A program made the translations under genes and the position numbers. From contig JABDFB010000006.1 in the NCBI GenBank assembly GCA_013286765.1, positions 1-45,581 of the forward strand: DNA of 45,581 bases. Direction: 5' to 3'. Under the pieces are notes generated by a model, which saw only the letters and a list, made by a program, of their open reading frames with translations, was not told the origin of the DNA and searched no databases. The DNA is from Deltaproteobacteria bacterium (GTDB lineage Bacteria; Bdellovibrionota; UBA1018). This document shows, one piece after another, positions 35,659 through 44,146 of the stretch; position 1 is the first letter of the stretch; every line of letters starts with the position of its first letter.

Positions 35659-35779
35659 AGGTACTCCTTTTTGGTATAAATTAAATTGATTTGTACTCAA
35701 CTTTGCGCATTTAGAACACAGCCGATACGACGTGGCAACAGAAATTTACGCTCACTAAAGAATCAGTGACTATAGAAGC

Positions 35780-36319
35780 TCAGTCGCTGTTTAACCTCGC
35801 GTAGAGCAAAGAGTCTTTGAATTGACCGCGGATAAACTTGTTGTCCCTCAAATAGCCTTCCCTGGAAAACCCCAGCTTTTTCAAGACGCCAATCGACGCT
35901 TTGTTTTCAGGTCGACAGGTCGCCCAAATTCGATGGAGTTTTAGTTTTGAGAATCCAAATCGAATAATTGCTTCCGCTGCTTCGCTGCCGTAACCTTTGC
36001 GCCACTGGTCTTTCCGAAGAATATAACCGAAACTGGCATCGTGATTGATTGCACTTTGAATCTGCAGTCCCACACCGCCAATAAGTTCTTTTGCTTTTCC
36101 ACGATTGTCCAGGAGTACAATCGCGAGTTCATAGTTTTTCCTGGGTCTTTCTTTTTGTTCACTAAGAGCGGTTGCGATGAATTTCTTAGTTTCTTGCTTG
36201 GAGTTTGTTCCCCAATCCATATGTAATGTATTTTCAGCGTTCGATGCGTATCGATGTACCGCTTCAAGGTCGTCTTTTTTTATGTCTCTGATGAGTAAGC
36301 GGTCAGTCTTTAGATTCAT
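35780..36319 (-). CDS. GNAT family N-acetyltransferase (RimJ/RimL-like)
   Basis: 179 residues. The N-terminus TDRLLIRDIKKDDLEAV is the usual start of the RimJ/RimL/SpeG-type group. The acetyl-CoA binding motif is QWRKGYGSEAAEAIIRF (about residues 105-121), followed by RIWATCRPENKASIGVLKKL and GFSREGYLRD, the standard motif B region. Typical substrates are protein N-termini, polyamines or antibiotics; nothing in the context points to one. It is divergent from the universal-stress-protein gene. Confidence 0.92.
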   Translation of the reverse strand: MNLKTDRLLIRDIKKDDLEAVHRYASNAENTLHMDWGTNSKQETKKFIATALSEQKERPRKNYELAIVLLDNRGKAKELIGGVGLQIQSAINHDASFGYILRKDQWRKGYGSEAAEAIIRFGFSKLKLHRIWATCRPENKASIGVLKKLGFSREGYLRDNKFIRGQFKDSLLYARLNSD

Positions 36320-36433
36320 ATTTTCATTCTCTATAGTGAAGCGACCGTTAGGTCAAATTAAGAAAATGCTTGCGTTTTATTTGATGAAAGAGGAAACCGA
36401 ACTTCTCTAGGTGCAACGCTAGGAGATTTGTTT

Positions 36434-37405
36434 ATGAAGTCGTTCAAAATGCAACGCATTATTTGGGCTATTGATCCGTTTGATCGAGAGAGTGGTGGCC
36501 AACAGGCACTCACCTCCGTTCTGGAACAGTTTTCCAACTTAGATGGCGTGGAGATTCAGCCCGTTTATATATCTAAGGCGGAATATGCATTTTTACCTCT
36601 TGAAAAGGTGGCATATGAAGCCTTACGGGAAATGATTGAAGAAATAGATATTATAGGAATGAACGGTCCAAAAATTTTTAAATCTGATTCCGCCACTGTG
36701 AAGAGTGCGGTTGATGCTCTTATAAAATACTCTCGGGAAGTGGATGGTGATTTGATTGTGACTCAAACCCATGGTCGGCAAGGTGTGAGAAGGCTCGTTT
36801 TAGGCAGTTTTGCTGAAACGCTTTTGATGCGTTCTCCGATTCCCGTTCTTACCATTAATCCCTACATTGTTCCGTCCCAGAAATTTCAACGGATCCTTTT
36901 TCCTACTGACTTTGATCACCATGCCGTAAGTCTTTTTAAGCAAGTTGTAGCGTTTGCCAAAGCCATTGGGGGCAGAATAATATTACATCATATTATTTTA
37001 ACGCCCATCTTACCCTACGCAGGCGATGTCGGATTTGCTCAGGAATATGAATCTCTCATTCAGGACTACACTAGGCGAGAAACTGAAAAAGCAAACAAAC
37101 ACGCGAAAGCCTGGACTCAATATGCCGCAAAGGAAGGAGTTCCACTAGAGCTGGCCCTCGAAACGAATGGGAACTCTATTTGGGAACATATTATTCATAT
37201 GGCAGAGAAACATAAAGTAAAACTCATAGCTCTCGAAACAAAACGGGGCCCGACAGAGGCAGCTGTATTTGGAAGTATTACTCGAAATCTCTCTCGGTAT
37301 GCCGATTGTCCAGTTTTGGTCCTGAGCTCGCATTATTCGGAACATTTGACTGAGCAAACGAGAAAAGCACTCAGGAAAAAAGGTTCGAAGCGGCACTCGA
37401 AGTAA
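36434..37405 (+). CDS. tandem universal stress protein (two UspA domains)
   Basis: 323 residues from ATG 36434 (AGGAG 8 bases upstream; the TTG at 36428 is too close to that site). Domain 1 covers about residues 5-145 and domain 2 about 150-300. Domain 1 ends with THGRQGVRRLVLGSFAETLL, close to the nucleotide-binding consensus G-x2-G-x9-G-S/T but with the first Gly replaced by Gln. Domain 2 has ETKRGPTEAAVFGSITRNL, further from the consensus, so only domain 1 is a likely ATP binder. The ferritin-like gene follows 111 bases later on the same strand; between them is a short inverted repeat (ACAGAC 37430-37435 / GTCTGT 37445-37450). A shared stress role is possible. Confidence 0.9.
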   Translation: MKSFKMQRIIWAIDPFDRESGGQQALTSVLEQFSNLDGVEIQPVYISKAEYAFLPLEKVAYEALREMIEEIDIIGMNGPKIFKSDSATVKSAVDALIKYSREVDGDLIVTQTHGRQGVRRLVLGSFAETLLMRSPIPVLTINPYIVPSQKFQRILFPTDFDHHAVSLFKQVVAFAKAIGGRIILHHIILTPILPYAGDVGFAQEYESLIQDYTRRETEKANKHAKAWTQYAAKEGVPLELALETNGNSIWEHIIHMAEKHKVKLIALETKRGPTEAAVFGSITRNLSRYADCPVLVLSSHYSEHLTEQTRKALRKKGSKRHSK

Positions 37406-37516
37406 TTCTAGGTACTTTGCCTACCGCTAACAGACGATCTAGTTGTCTGTCGACGCTTTGTGGTCGATGTGGACCAGACGTTGCACTTCCCCGGATTTAA
37501 AAGCGAGGCAATAAAT

Positions 37517-38671
37517 ATGAGCATCAACCTATTAAATACCAAGGGTACGCCTTTAAATGAACAACGGTTCACCTGGCGCGATTTAGTTCAGATTCCAATT
37601 GATAAATTGAATGACGATGCTTTTACCAGAGTTAGAATCATATTAATGAACGGTATCGAAGCGGAGAACATTCGCTTCCAGCATGCGACAGCAAGACTAT
37701 CGGATATGGAAGTGCGTTTAGAAATGGCGAAAGTCAGGCGTCTGGACCATTTTCAGAATATTTTGATCAATTGGTTGTTACCGGCTGATCAGTCGACTCT
37801 AGAAACAACTCTTGGTTACGAGCAGGTCGCTATTGAAATCACAGCGGATGTGGCTATGCGTGAACCAGATTCCTATTTGGCACAAGCCTATCGCTTTGGA
37901 ATGCTGGAGGACTTTGATCACTTGTATCGCTTTAGTGCGCTTTACGATCGTCTATTCGGCAAAGACGCGAATACCATTATACAGTCCTATACCGATATTC
38001 GACCGGGGAGGCCTACAAAAGTAGAACATCGGGCTCCCGAAGACGATGTGAGATTGCCCTACGACAAGAACAAAATGTCACCGGTTTCAAAACTCCACAC
38101 GATTACCATTGTTTCTGCCGAACATCAGGTTAGGGATTTCTATATGAATATTGGGCCCATGTTTGCCGATCCTATTGCTCGTCAGCTTTATGCAGAAATT
38201 GCAACAATTGAAGAACAGCATGTCACTCATTACGAGTCTCTTGAGGACCATCGTGAGACTATTTTGGAAAAGTGGATGCTTCACGAAGCGACCGAAGTCT
38301 ACAATTACTGGAGTTGTGTCGAGCAAGAGTCCAATCCGCGAGTGAGAGCAATATTTGAGCGGTTCTTAGATTACGAGTTAGGGCACCTTCACCATGTGAT
38401 GGAACTCTTTAAGAATAAAGAAAGAAGAGATCCAGCTGAAATATTACCAACAGAATTGCCTGACCCGATCAAGTCGGCTAGTCATCGAGAATTTGTTCGA
38501 AAAGTTCTTGCAACAGAGATTCCCTTGACAGCAAAAGGGACTCAGTTTGTTTCGAAAGACGAGGAGAGTCGAGCAACGGAAGACTATCGTGCACAATTAA
38601 ATTCCGAAGGATCTCCATCTGAAAGCGTTGTGGAGGGGTGGACTCCGAGGACGGAAAAAAAGGCGGCCTAA
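37517..38671 (+). CDS. ferritin-like (di-iron type) domain protein of unknown function
   Basis: 384 residues from ATG 37517 (GAGG about 9 bases upstream; longer starts lack one). The protein is helical, with repeated Glu/His pairs of the kind used in di-iron four-helix bundles: EDFDHLYRFS (about 131-140), SAEHQVRDFY (201-210), ATIEEQHVTHYE (229-240), WMLHEATEVYNYW (253-265) and DYELGHLHHVMELF (285-298). The length is well above that of ferritins or rubrerythrins, with a charged C-terminal tail. I know similar proteins only as uncharacterised ferritin-like family members. It lies between a universal stress protein gene and an esterase gene on the same strand. Confidence 0.72.
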   Translation: MSINLLNTKGTPLNEQRFTWRDLVQIPIDKLNDDAFTRVRIILMNGIEAENIRFQHATARLSDMEVRLEMAKVRRLDHFQNILINWLLPADQSTLETTLGYEQVAIEITADVAMREPDSYLAQAYRFGMLEDFDHLYRFSALYDRLFGKDANTIIQSYTDIRPGRPTKVEHRAPEDDVRLPYDKNKMSPVSKLHTITIVSAEHQVRDFYMNIGPMFADPIARQLYAEIATIEEQHVTHYESLEDHRETILEKWMLHEATEVYNYWSCVEQESNPRVRAIFERFLDYELGHLHHVMELFKNKERRDPAEILPTELPDPIKSASHREFVRKVLATEIPLTAKGTQFVSKDEESRATEDYRAQLNSEGSPSESVVEGWTPRTEKKAA

Positions 38672-38839
38672 GTCGGAAATACCTGCGGCTTCTGCTCCGC
38701 AGAAAAGTAATGCAGTGGAAATTCCAATTTTTATTTGAAGACGAGAGATGTTTGCAGGAGCATGGGACTTACGCATTCACAGAATATTCACCGAAAAGAG
38801 ACCTAGTGGATAGCCGCTTTCAATGGTAGTGTCCAGCCT

Positions 38840-39514
38840 ATGTCTGAATTCACAGTTCAAAGGTTGTACATTTCATCTCGAACCGTATTTGACTATTATC
38901 TGCAACCTTGCGGGGACAAAGTTCCCAGCAGACTGATATTGCTCCTCCACGGATATGCAGAAACTGGTAAACGAATTCTATCTCGACTAAAGTCGATACT
39001 TCCTCAAGATGAGGCTACTATTGTCGTCTCTCCAAATGGTCCGTACCCGATGCCGTATCGGGAAGACGAAACATATAAGATGTCCTATAGCTGGTATTTT
39101 TACGATCCGGGTACAGATGATTATTTCATTGATATGTCAGTTGCAACGGACTATATCGAAAAAGGTCTACTAGAGATGGGTCTACGCAATCTACCAACTC
39201 AGATCATTGGATTTTCGCAGGGCGGTTTTTTCGCGCCCATATTGGGCCAGAGACTCGGGACGGTCACACAAGTCATCGGAATCGGATGCGAATACTTAAC
39301 AGATGAATTTCCATCGGAAATAAAATTTCGAATAGATGCGATTCATGGAAAGAAAGACGAAGTAACATCGGCTGATAAGGCCCATCAGTCTCACAATAAA
39401 TTGAAGGATCTAGGAATTCCAGGCGACTTTTATCTTCTACCCGAGTCAGGACATCGTATCGATCAAGAGATCTCAACTAAAATTCAAGAATTGTTAAGAA
39501 AAGGAACTATCTAG
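38840..39514 (+). CDS. alpha/beta hydrolase (carboxylesterase/phospholipase type)
   Basis: 224 residues. The catalytic triad is visible: Ser126 in IIGFSQGGFF, Asp173 in IHGKKDEVT and His205 in PESGHRID. LILLLHGYAET gives the oxyanion-hole segment. Size and motifs match the cytoplasmic esterase/lysophospholipase (YpfH/EstB-like) family. There is no signal peptide. The 168-base gap upstream (38672-38839) holds no supported gene. It ends 5 bases before the convergent small RHH-like gene. Confidence 0.88.
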   Translation: MSEFTVQRLYISSRTVFDYYLQPCGDKVPSRLILLLHGYAETGKRILSRLKSILPQDEATIVVSPNGPYPMPYREDETYKMSYSWYFYDPGTDDYFIDMSVATDYIEKGLLEMGLRNLPTQIIGFSQGGFFAPILGQRLGTVTQVIGIGCEYLTDEFPSEIKFRIDAIHGKKDEVTSADKAHQSHNKLKDLGIPGDFYLLPESGHRIDQEISTKIQELLRKGTI

Positions 39515-39519
39515 AAGAA

Positions 39520-39777
39520 TTACTTCTTTTTGGATTTACTTATTTTTTCATATTCCGTGTGTTTTGATTCGAGCCATAGAGTGAAAGCTTCTTCTACAAC
39601 ATCTTTAAGCTTATAGCCGAGGGTGTTTTGAAATTCACGGATCTCTTTCAATGTTTCGACTGATACTTCAAATGTTTTTTTTGTGTAAAGAATTTGTTTT
39701 TTTACTGTGTATCCGTTCTCTTCCAGGAGTCTAAGAGCTTTCTCAATAACGGCATTGTTGGATTTTTCTGGCCTCAT
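39520..39777 (-). CDS. small ribbon-helix-helix-like protein
   Basis: 85 residues with GAGGGG 4 bases before the ATG. The central part KKTFEVSVETLKEIREFQNT followed by LGYKLKDVVEEAFTLWLES has the strand-helix-helix spacing of MetJ/Arc-type DNA-binding proteins, preceded by a helix (NAVIEKALRLLEENGYTV) and followed by a Lys-rich tail. This is a fold guess from pattern only. It is divergent from the GNAT-like gene (about 145 bases), so it could regulate it. Confidence 0.65.
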   Translation of the reverse strand: MRPEKSNNAVIEKALRLLEENGYTVKKQILYTKKTFEVSVETLKEIREFQNTLGYKLKDVVEEAFTLWLESKHTEYEKISKSKKK

Positions 39778-39874
39778 TTTCCCCTCAATATCCCTATCCT
39801 AGCACTATGGCAGGCAGAGAGTGTACTATTAACCTGTGTCATACTTGTATACCCTACAAATCACACTTATTTAG

Positions 39875-39903
39875 TTGACCAAAATACTCAAGTGTTATTT
39901 AAT
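39875..39903 (+). promoter_or_regulatory. sigma70-type promoter of the GNAT-like gene
   Basis: TTGACC (39875-39880), a 17-base spacer and TTTAAT (39898-39903), followed by ATTTCAGGGGG, which carries the ribosome site. The flanking TTTAGTTG and ATTTCAGGG also occur around the candidate promoter of the DsbA-like gene (44116-44143). Confidence 0.6.
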
Positions 39904-39923
39904 TATTTCAGGGGGTGTTGTTT

Positions 39924-40802
39924 ATGCGAAGGGTTGTTAAGAGATTCGCGAATTATGAGCTAGAGTATCTTCTGCAGCCAGGGAAGTGGATGGGGCTCGC
40001 TGAAATGTTAAATCTCAAAACTAGGTTGGACCATGTTAACGAAACGTCTGGGCACAATCTCAAATACGGGATTTTTGAACCAAGTATTGATCACAACAAA
40101 ATGAAAGATTTTTTTACCAGATGCAACTTCTGTGTGATGTTCCTAGAGGGCGAAGCCGTGGGGTTCTTCTACAATGTCATGTTAGATGAAAAGACCGTGC
40201 CAGCCATTCATGCTGGACTGGTAATGATTGCGAGAAACCAGGGAGTCGATCTCCTCAGAGTCCCCTATGCTTACATGGCTCTACTTCAAAGAAAAGAGTA
40301 TGGCGACTATTACTATACTAATATTTCTTCAACACCTTCAATTATAGGTACGTTCGGTGATTTATTTAGTGATGTTTGGCCGAACTATAGAGGGAATTTG
40401 ATAAGACCACCAAACAAACAGTATGTTCATGTTTTAAGTCTTCTAACCAAGGAATATGTTGATCGGTATTTCCCAAAGGATCGTATCGAAATAGATCAAA
40501 AGAGATTTGTTATGCGTTCGCCTCAAAAAGAAATGGGTTTTGAACAGAATCCCAGAAAACTATCGCGCTATCATAAGTTAGAAGCAAACCTTTTCTGCAT
40601 CTATTGGCTCGACTATTCAAAGGGAGAAGATATCGTTCAGGTTGGTAGAGTAGATTTTAAATTTACGGTACGATTAGGGGTTCAGTTGTTTCTTCTAAAT
40701 CTGTGGGATTCGATTACCCGGCCATTTTCTAAAAAGAAAGTACCAGTACCGATTACTCAGGGGGCTCAACGTCAATCGGCAGATCAATCTAAAGCAGCAT
40801 AA
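39924..40802 (+). CDS. uncharacterised protein, possible GNAT-fold acyltransferase
   Basis: 292 residues from ATG 39924 (AGGGGG about 9 bases upstream; GTG 39915 lies on the ribosome site). The middle part (CVMFLEGEAVGFFYNVMLDE, then AIHAGLVMIARNQGVDLLRV followed by PYAYMALL) has the strand, R-N-Q-G-V-D turn and helix order of GNAT motif A, as in acyl-homoserine-lactone or N-acyl-amino-acid synthases. This is a weak fold-level match. The C-terminal about 60 residues are hydrophobic/basic (KFTVRLGVQLFLLNLWDSI), possibly membrane-attached. It has its own promoter and ends 4 bases before the convergent kinase gene. The neighbourhood (sensor kinases, E1-like enzyme) raises the possibility that it makes a signal molecule (inference). 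Confidence 0.55.
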   Translation: MRRVVKRFANYELEYLLQPGKWMGLAEMLNLKTRLDHVNETSGHNLKYGIFEPSIDHNKMKDFFTRCNFCVMFLEGEAVGFFYNVMLDEKTVPAIHAGLVMIARNQGVDLLRVPYAYMALLQRKEYGDYYYTNISSTPSIIGTFGDLFSDVWPNYRGNLIRPPNKQYVHVLSLLTKEYVDRYFPKDRIEIDQKRFVMRSPQKEMGFEQNPRKLSRYHKLEANLFCIYWLDYSKGEDIVQVGRVDFKFTVRLGVQLFLLNLWDSITRPFSKKKVPVPITQGAQRQSADQSKAA

Positions 40803-40806
40803 TTGG

Positions 40807-41889
40807 CTAAACAACTGATGGAAGATTGATTACAAATTGAGTGTTCTTATTATTATGATTTAGAAATATATGGCCGCCGTGAGCTTCTAGAACCTTTTGA
40901 ACAATCACGAGGCCAAGACCAGTTCCAGTATCTTTTTTTGTAGTGAAGAGAGGTTTAAATATCTTATCACGAATCTCTACGGGAATTCCGGGGCCACTAT
41001 CTGTAACGGTAATCTGAAGTCCTCCAGAAGCTCTTTTTACGTCAAGCATCACCCATTTTTCAACGCACCCAGTGACCGCTTCAACGCCGTTGTTGACCAA
41101 ATTAACTAGGGCAGCCAGGAGCTGCGCTTTATCTCCAACTACCCGTACATCACTGTCCGGAGTAATAACAATCTGAACTTTGTGAGCTGCCGCCTTTGGA
41201 AGGCATTCCTTTCGCAATGCATCGAGAATCTCTCGCATTTGGAAAGTCTCAGCTTTAATTTGTGCGGAATTCTTAAGACTATTCTTAGTCCATTCGATGA
41301 TGTGTTTTATTCGCTGGGTAGGTTCGGAAAGGCTATTGGTTTTGTTTATAATGTCATCATTGTGTGCCTGATTTGCCAAAGCCTGCAGTACCTCTATTTC
41401 CATTGAAATAATAGATAACGGGTTAGCAATTTCATGAATTAACTGGCCAGCACTTTCTCCCAGTTTAGCAAATTTATTGAGTAGATCATCTTTCTGTTTT
41501 TTTTGGAGCGCGCGCCGAAGCATTTCTTCCACCATATCAGGATCAAAGGGTTTTTCGATGTATCCAAACACTTGGTGGTTGATCGTATCGATGACACGGT
41601 CCTTATTGCCGTAGGCAGTTATCATTATAACTGGGATATTTACATGCCTATTTCGAATAAAATTGACTACATCTAGTCCATTGCCATCGCCAAGCTCGAA
41701 ATCAGTGACCACTACTTCAAAAGCTTTCTCCGTAAAGGATTTACAGGCTTCCTTGACACAGCTCGCGGTAGTAACTTTTGTGTATTGGCAAAATAATGTC
41801 GAAAGCGCCATGAGAATAGAGGGGTCGTCATCGACTATGAGTATATCGGGTCTGTAGTCTGGACTTGCAATCGTTACTTGTTTATCCAT
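40807..41889 (-). CDS. response regulator-histidine kinase (REC-HisKA-HATPase)
   Basis: 360 residues, soluble. The receiver (about 14-130) has ILIVDDDPS and Asp in [15 protein letters not shown], and YIEKPFDPD as its end. The H-box is in [16 protein letters not shown] (about residue 150). The HATPase part has [23 protein letters not shown] and [11 protein letters not shown]. It begins with an 8-base overlap with the upstream membrane kinase, so the two are translationally linked and probably act in series, with the membrane kinase phosphorylating this receiver (inference). There is no DNA-binding domain, so the final target lies elsewhere. Confidence 0.92.
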   Translation of the reverse strand: MDKQVTIASPDYRPDILIVDDDPSILMALSTLFCQYTKVTTASCVKEACKSFTEKAFEVVVTDFELGDGNGLDVVNFIRNRHVNIPVIMITAYGNKDRVIDTINHQVFGYIEKPFDPDMVEEMLRRALQKKQKDDLLNKFAKLGESAGQLIHEIANPLSIISMEIEVLQALANQAHNDDIINKTNSLSEPTQRIKHIIEWTKNSLKNSAQIKAETFQMREILDALRKECLPKAAAHKVQIVITPDSDVRVVGDKAQLLAALVNLVNNGVEAVTGCVEKWVMLDVKRASGGLQITVTDSGPGIPVEIRDKIFKPLFTTKKDTGTGLGLVIVQKVLEAHGGHIFLNHNNKNTQFVINLPSVV

Positions 41890-43153
41890 TGAAACTCTTT
41901 TTCTCCTCTTTTGTTAAAGGGATCGGACTTGTCGTCATCTGCTGTGTTGCGGTATTTATAGCTTTTTTTGGGAAGACCAAGGTAACGACGACACCAGTAT
42001 CGCCATTGGTATATTTCACTTGGCCCTCAAGTGAGGCCATGTAATCTTTAATAATCAGAGTTCCTATACCGCTTCCTTCAGCTTTAGTTGTAAAAGAAGA
42101 ACTTAGGCTATTCAGCTTTTTCAGAGAATCAGAAGACAACTTTGACCCGCTATTATCAGTCACCAATACTGTATTGTCTTTGCAAATAATTTTAATTTCC
42201 TTTTCTTCAGTTGTACTCTTTATGAAAGCATCGATCGCGTTACTGATGATATTGATGAAGATTCGATTGATTAGTTCGAGTTTCGAATTGATTGAAATGT
42301 CACCTATTTGAATAACTTGGGTTTTTCTTAATTTGGATTTCAAAAGGACCTTGACTAAATCGACAGACTCACTGATTCGTACGAATTTGCGTCGATCTTC
42401 GTTGGAAAATTCTGCTGCGACTAACCGAGTTGTTTCAGTAACGAAAACTTTGATAGAATTCAGATCATCCTTCAATTGTCGGACTAGATTCTTTTCATTG
42501 TCGGAGTACCCGTTACTTTCTACGGCTTTTTGTAGCATCGACGCATAAATGGAAGGTGTAGCAATCATTCCTTTGAGATCATGAATAATAAAACTGAAGT
42601 TTTTCCCAACATCGACGAAGCGTTGTAATAATCGGGTACGGGCTACTCTCGCAACGATTAGATTTCGATACGTTACTAAAGCGATAATCGCTGTAATCAC
42701 TGTACCGATCATAATATCGTTTCTGAGGGATTCACTGAAAGCATTGGCTTGAATAAACCGCTGAGAGAAGTAGAAAAAAGATGTATTGAAAGCAATCAGA
42801 CCAATTCCGTAGAGAATGTAAATGACTTTCGCGTTTATCAGAAAGAACAGAGGAAAAAGAGCATTCAATTCAATCATAGCCAACCAGTAGTTTGGCTGGA
42901 AGTATTGTCCATGAGCAGCATATGTCAGACCTACTAGATAGAAAGCAATAGGGTAGTGCTGCGGAGTTCTATCAAACAACGCTAGAATGAAGTAGAGTAA
43001 GGAAACCAGAATTACGGCTAATCGTCCTACCAAATAGGGGAAGTGTTCTGGTCCTAGTAAAAGCGGATATTCCTTTAGTGCCATCAGCAAGGGAAATACT
43101 ATATACATAACTGATGTGACTAAAATCGCTCTTTTCCCTAAGGCTTCATTCAT
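41882..43153 (-). CDS. multi-pass membrane histidine kinase
   Basis: 423 residues. The first about 175 residues form six or seven hydrophobic segments (ILVTSVMYIVFPLLMAL, LAVILVSLLYFILALF, FYLVGLTYAAHG, ELNALFPLFFLI, IYILYGIGLIAFNTSFFYFS, MIGTVITAIIALVTY) with no large periplasmic domain, the kind of sensor that detects hydrophobic or membrane-borne signals. The H-box is FSFIIHDLKGMIATP. The ATPase domain has IFINIISNAIDAF, a reduced G1 (VTDNSGSKL) and GSGIGTLII. The layout recalls the 6TM sensor kinases of CqsS/LqsS quorum-sensing systems, but I cannot claim homology. Its start overlaps the ThiF-like stop (ATGA) and its end overlaps the REC-kinase start. Confidence 0.9.
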   Translation of the reverse strand: MNEALGKRAILVTSVMYIVFPLLMALKEYPLLLGPEHFPYLVGRLAVILVSLLYFILALFDRTPQHYPIAFYLVGLTYAAHGQYFQPNYWLAMIELNALFPLFFLINAKVIYILYGIGLIAFNTSFFYFSQRFIQANAFSESLRNDIMIGTVITAIIALVTYRNLIVARVARTRLLQRFVDVGKNFSFIIHDLKGMIATPSIYASMLQKAVESNGYSDNEKNLVRQLKDDLNSIKVFVTETTRLVAAEFSNEDRRKFVRISESVDLVKVLLKSKLRKTQVIQIGDISINSKLELINRIFINIISNAIDAFIKSTTEEKEIKIICKDNTVLVTDNSGSKLSSDSLKKLNSLSSSFTTKAEGSGIGTLIIKDYMASLEGQVKYTNGDTGVVVTLVFPKKAINTATQQMTTSPIPLTKEEKKSFNG

Positions 43154-43950
43154 TTAGATCCTCTTTTTCCCGACATGAGGCGATGTCGATACTGATCATA
43201 AAAAATGCCAGCAGGGCCAACATCGGGCAATCCCGCAACTATTTTAAAGACTTCGTTTGCCATCAATACACCGCTTAGCCAGACGACTGGTGCAAGACTG
43301 GGACGTTTCTGTTTGTCTTCAACAATCCTCTTCACCAGGGCTCTACTAATGTAGGAATAGGGATCGAAATGGCTGAAGGTATAGGCGACTTCTTTCCTGA
43401 GCGCTTCACGGCAGTCTTCCTTTGTAATTTGGGTCTCACGTTTAAATCGAGTAGGAAAACCTAGGAATTCCTCCCAGTGGGGATCGTTCGGTTTCATTGA
43501 AAAGACGCTTGCGAATGGAGTAATCCAAGCATCAACAATGGATATTTTTCTCCGTCTAGCTTCCCTTTCGAGGCAAATACTAGGGAGCATTTGGTCCATT
43601 CCATTGACAACGATATCAATGCCTTTAAGAATCTTATTTACATTCTGTAGGCTGACCGGTTCACGATAGACAGTGATTTTCGCCTTAGGATTGATTTTGA
43701 GAAATTCATTTTTAAGGACATCGGCCTTGTATTTTCCGAAAGTAGATCGATTACAGTGAATTTGCCGATTAGAGTTGCTTGCTTCAAACTTATCGTGATC
43801 AATCAGAGTCAGCTTGTTGACGCCCATGCGAACGAGTACTTCCGCACAAACGCCACCCATGCCTCCGCAACCACAAATAAGAACCGATGCATTGAGAAGT
43901 CGCTTTTGCTGTTTGGTGGTAATCAGTCCGATATTTCTAGATAGGTCCAT
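43150..43950 (-). CDS. E1-like ThiF/MoeB/HesA family adenylating enzyme
   Basis: 266 residues; GGAGAG lies 8 bases before the ATG. The Rossmann nucleotide site is VLICGCGGMGGVCAEVL (about 23-39), the acid end of strand 2 is LTLIDHDKFEASNSNRQ (Asp51, Arg62), and the Lys helix is STFGKYKADVLK. IVVNGMDQM is the usual substrate-side strand. The family adenylates the C-terminal carboxylate of a ubiquitin-like or peptide partner. The zinc-binding Cys pairs of MoeB/ThiF are absent, and no ThiS, MoaD or other beta-grasp partner is visible nearby. It is the first gene of a three-gene operon with two kinases (ATGA overlap), an unusual context for an E1. Confidence 0.9.
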   Translation of the reverse strand: MDLSRNIGLITTKQQKRLLNASVLICGCGGMGGVCAEVLVRMGVNKLTLIDHDKFEASNSNRQIHCNRSTFGKYKADVLKNEFLKINPKAKITVYREPVSLQNVNKILKGIDIVVNGMDQMLPSICLEREARRRKISIVDAWITPFASVFSMKPNDPHWEEFLGFPTRFKRETQITKEDCREALRKEVAYTFSHFDPYSYISRALVKRIVEDKQKRPSLAPVVWLSGVLMANEVFKIVAGLPDVGPAGIFYDQYRHRLMSGKRGSK

Positions 43951-43988
43951 AGGGGATCTCTCCTATCGATTGAAAGGATATGTCTTAC

Positions 43989-44017
43989 ATAATCTCTGTT
44001 TTGGTGGTGACAGTCAA
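43989..44017 (-). promoter_or_regulatory. candidate sigma70 promoter of the ThiF-kinase operon
   Basis: Minus strand: TTGACT (44012-44017), a 17-base spacer and GATTAT (43989-43994). The -35 is good and the -10 matches 4 of 6. It lies about 40 bases before the ATG at 43950. Confidence 0.45.
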
Positions 44018-44074
44018 GAGAAAGGCTGTTCGTCGGGTTGACGCAAACATAAGTCGTCGAATTTCCGTTAACGA

Positions 44075-44143
44075 TTAACTTATGCACTTTAAGCGCCTTA
44101 ACTCATAAACTTTAGTTGGCTTAACCTATGCAATTTATTTAAT
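44075..44143. repeat. three tandem 23-bp direct repeats between thiF-like and dsbA-like genes
   Basis: Units start at 44075, 44098 and 44121, with an exact 23-base period. The first 17 bases of each unit fit TTAACNNATNNANTTTA with 12 fixed positions (unit 1 TTAACTTATGCACTTTA, unit 2 TTAACTCATAAACTTTA, unit 3 TTAACCTATGCAATTTA); the last 6 bases vary. Repeat spacing near two helical turns suggests binding sites for a regulator on one face of the DNA. Confidence 0.7.
44116..44143 (+). promoter_or_regulatory. candidate promoter of the DsbA-like gene inside the repeat array
   Basis: TTGGCT (44116-44121), a 16-base spacer and TTTAAT (44138-44143) overlap repeats 2 and 3. ATTTCAGGG follows at 44149-44157. 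A bound regulator would therefore cover the promoter. Confidence 0.4.
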
Positions 44144-44146
44144 AAC

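Noticed and set aside
35753..35770. Hairpin TCACT/AGTGA after the GNAT acetyltransferase gene
   Set aside because: Five-base stem and no T-run; chance occurrence is likely.
37430..37450. Short inverted repeat ACAGAC/GTCTGT after the universal stress protein gene as a terminator
   Set aside because: Only 6 bp with a 9-base loop and no T-run; too weak to call.
38638..38829. Plus-strand 63-codon ORF after the ferritin-like gene
   Set aside because: It overlaps the end of that gene, has no ribosome site and reads like random sequence.
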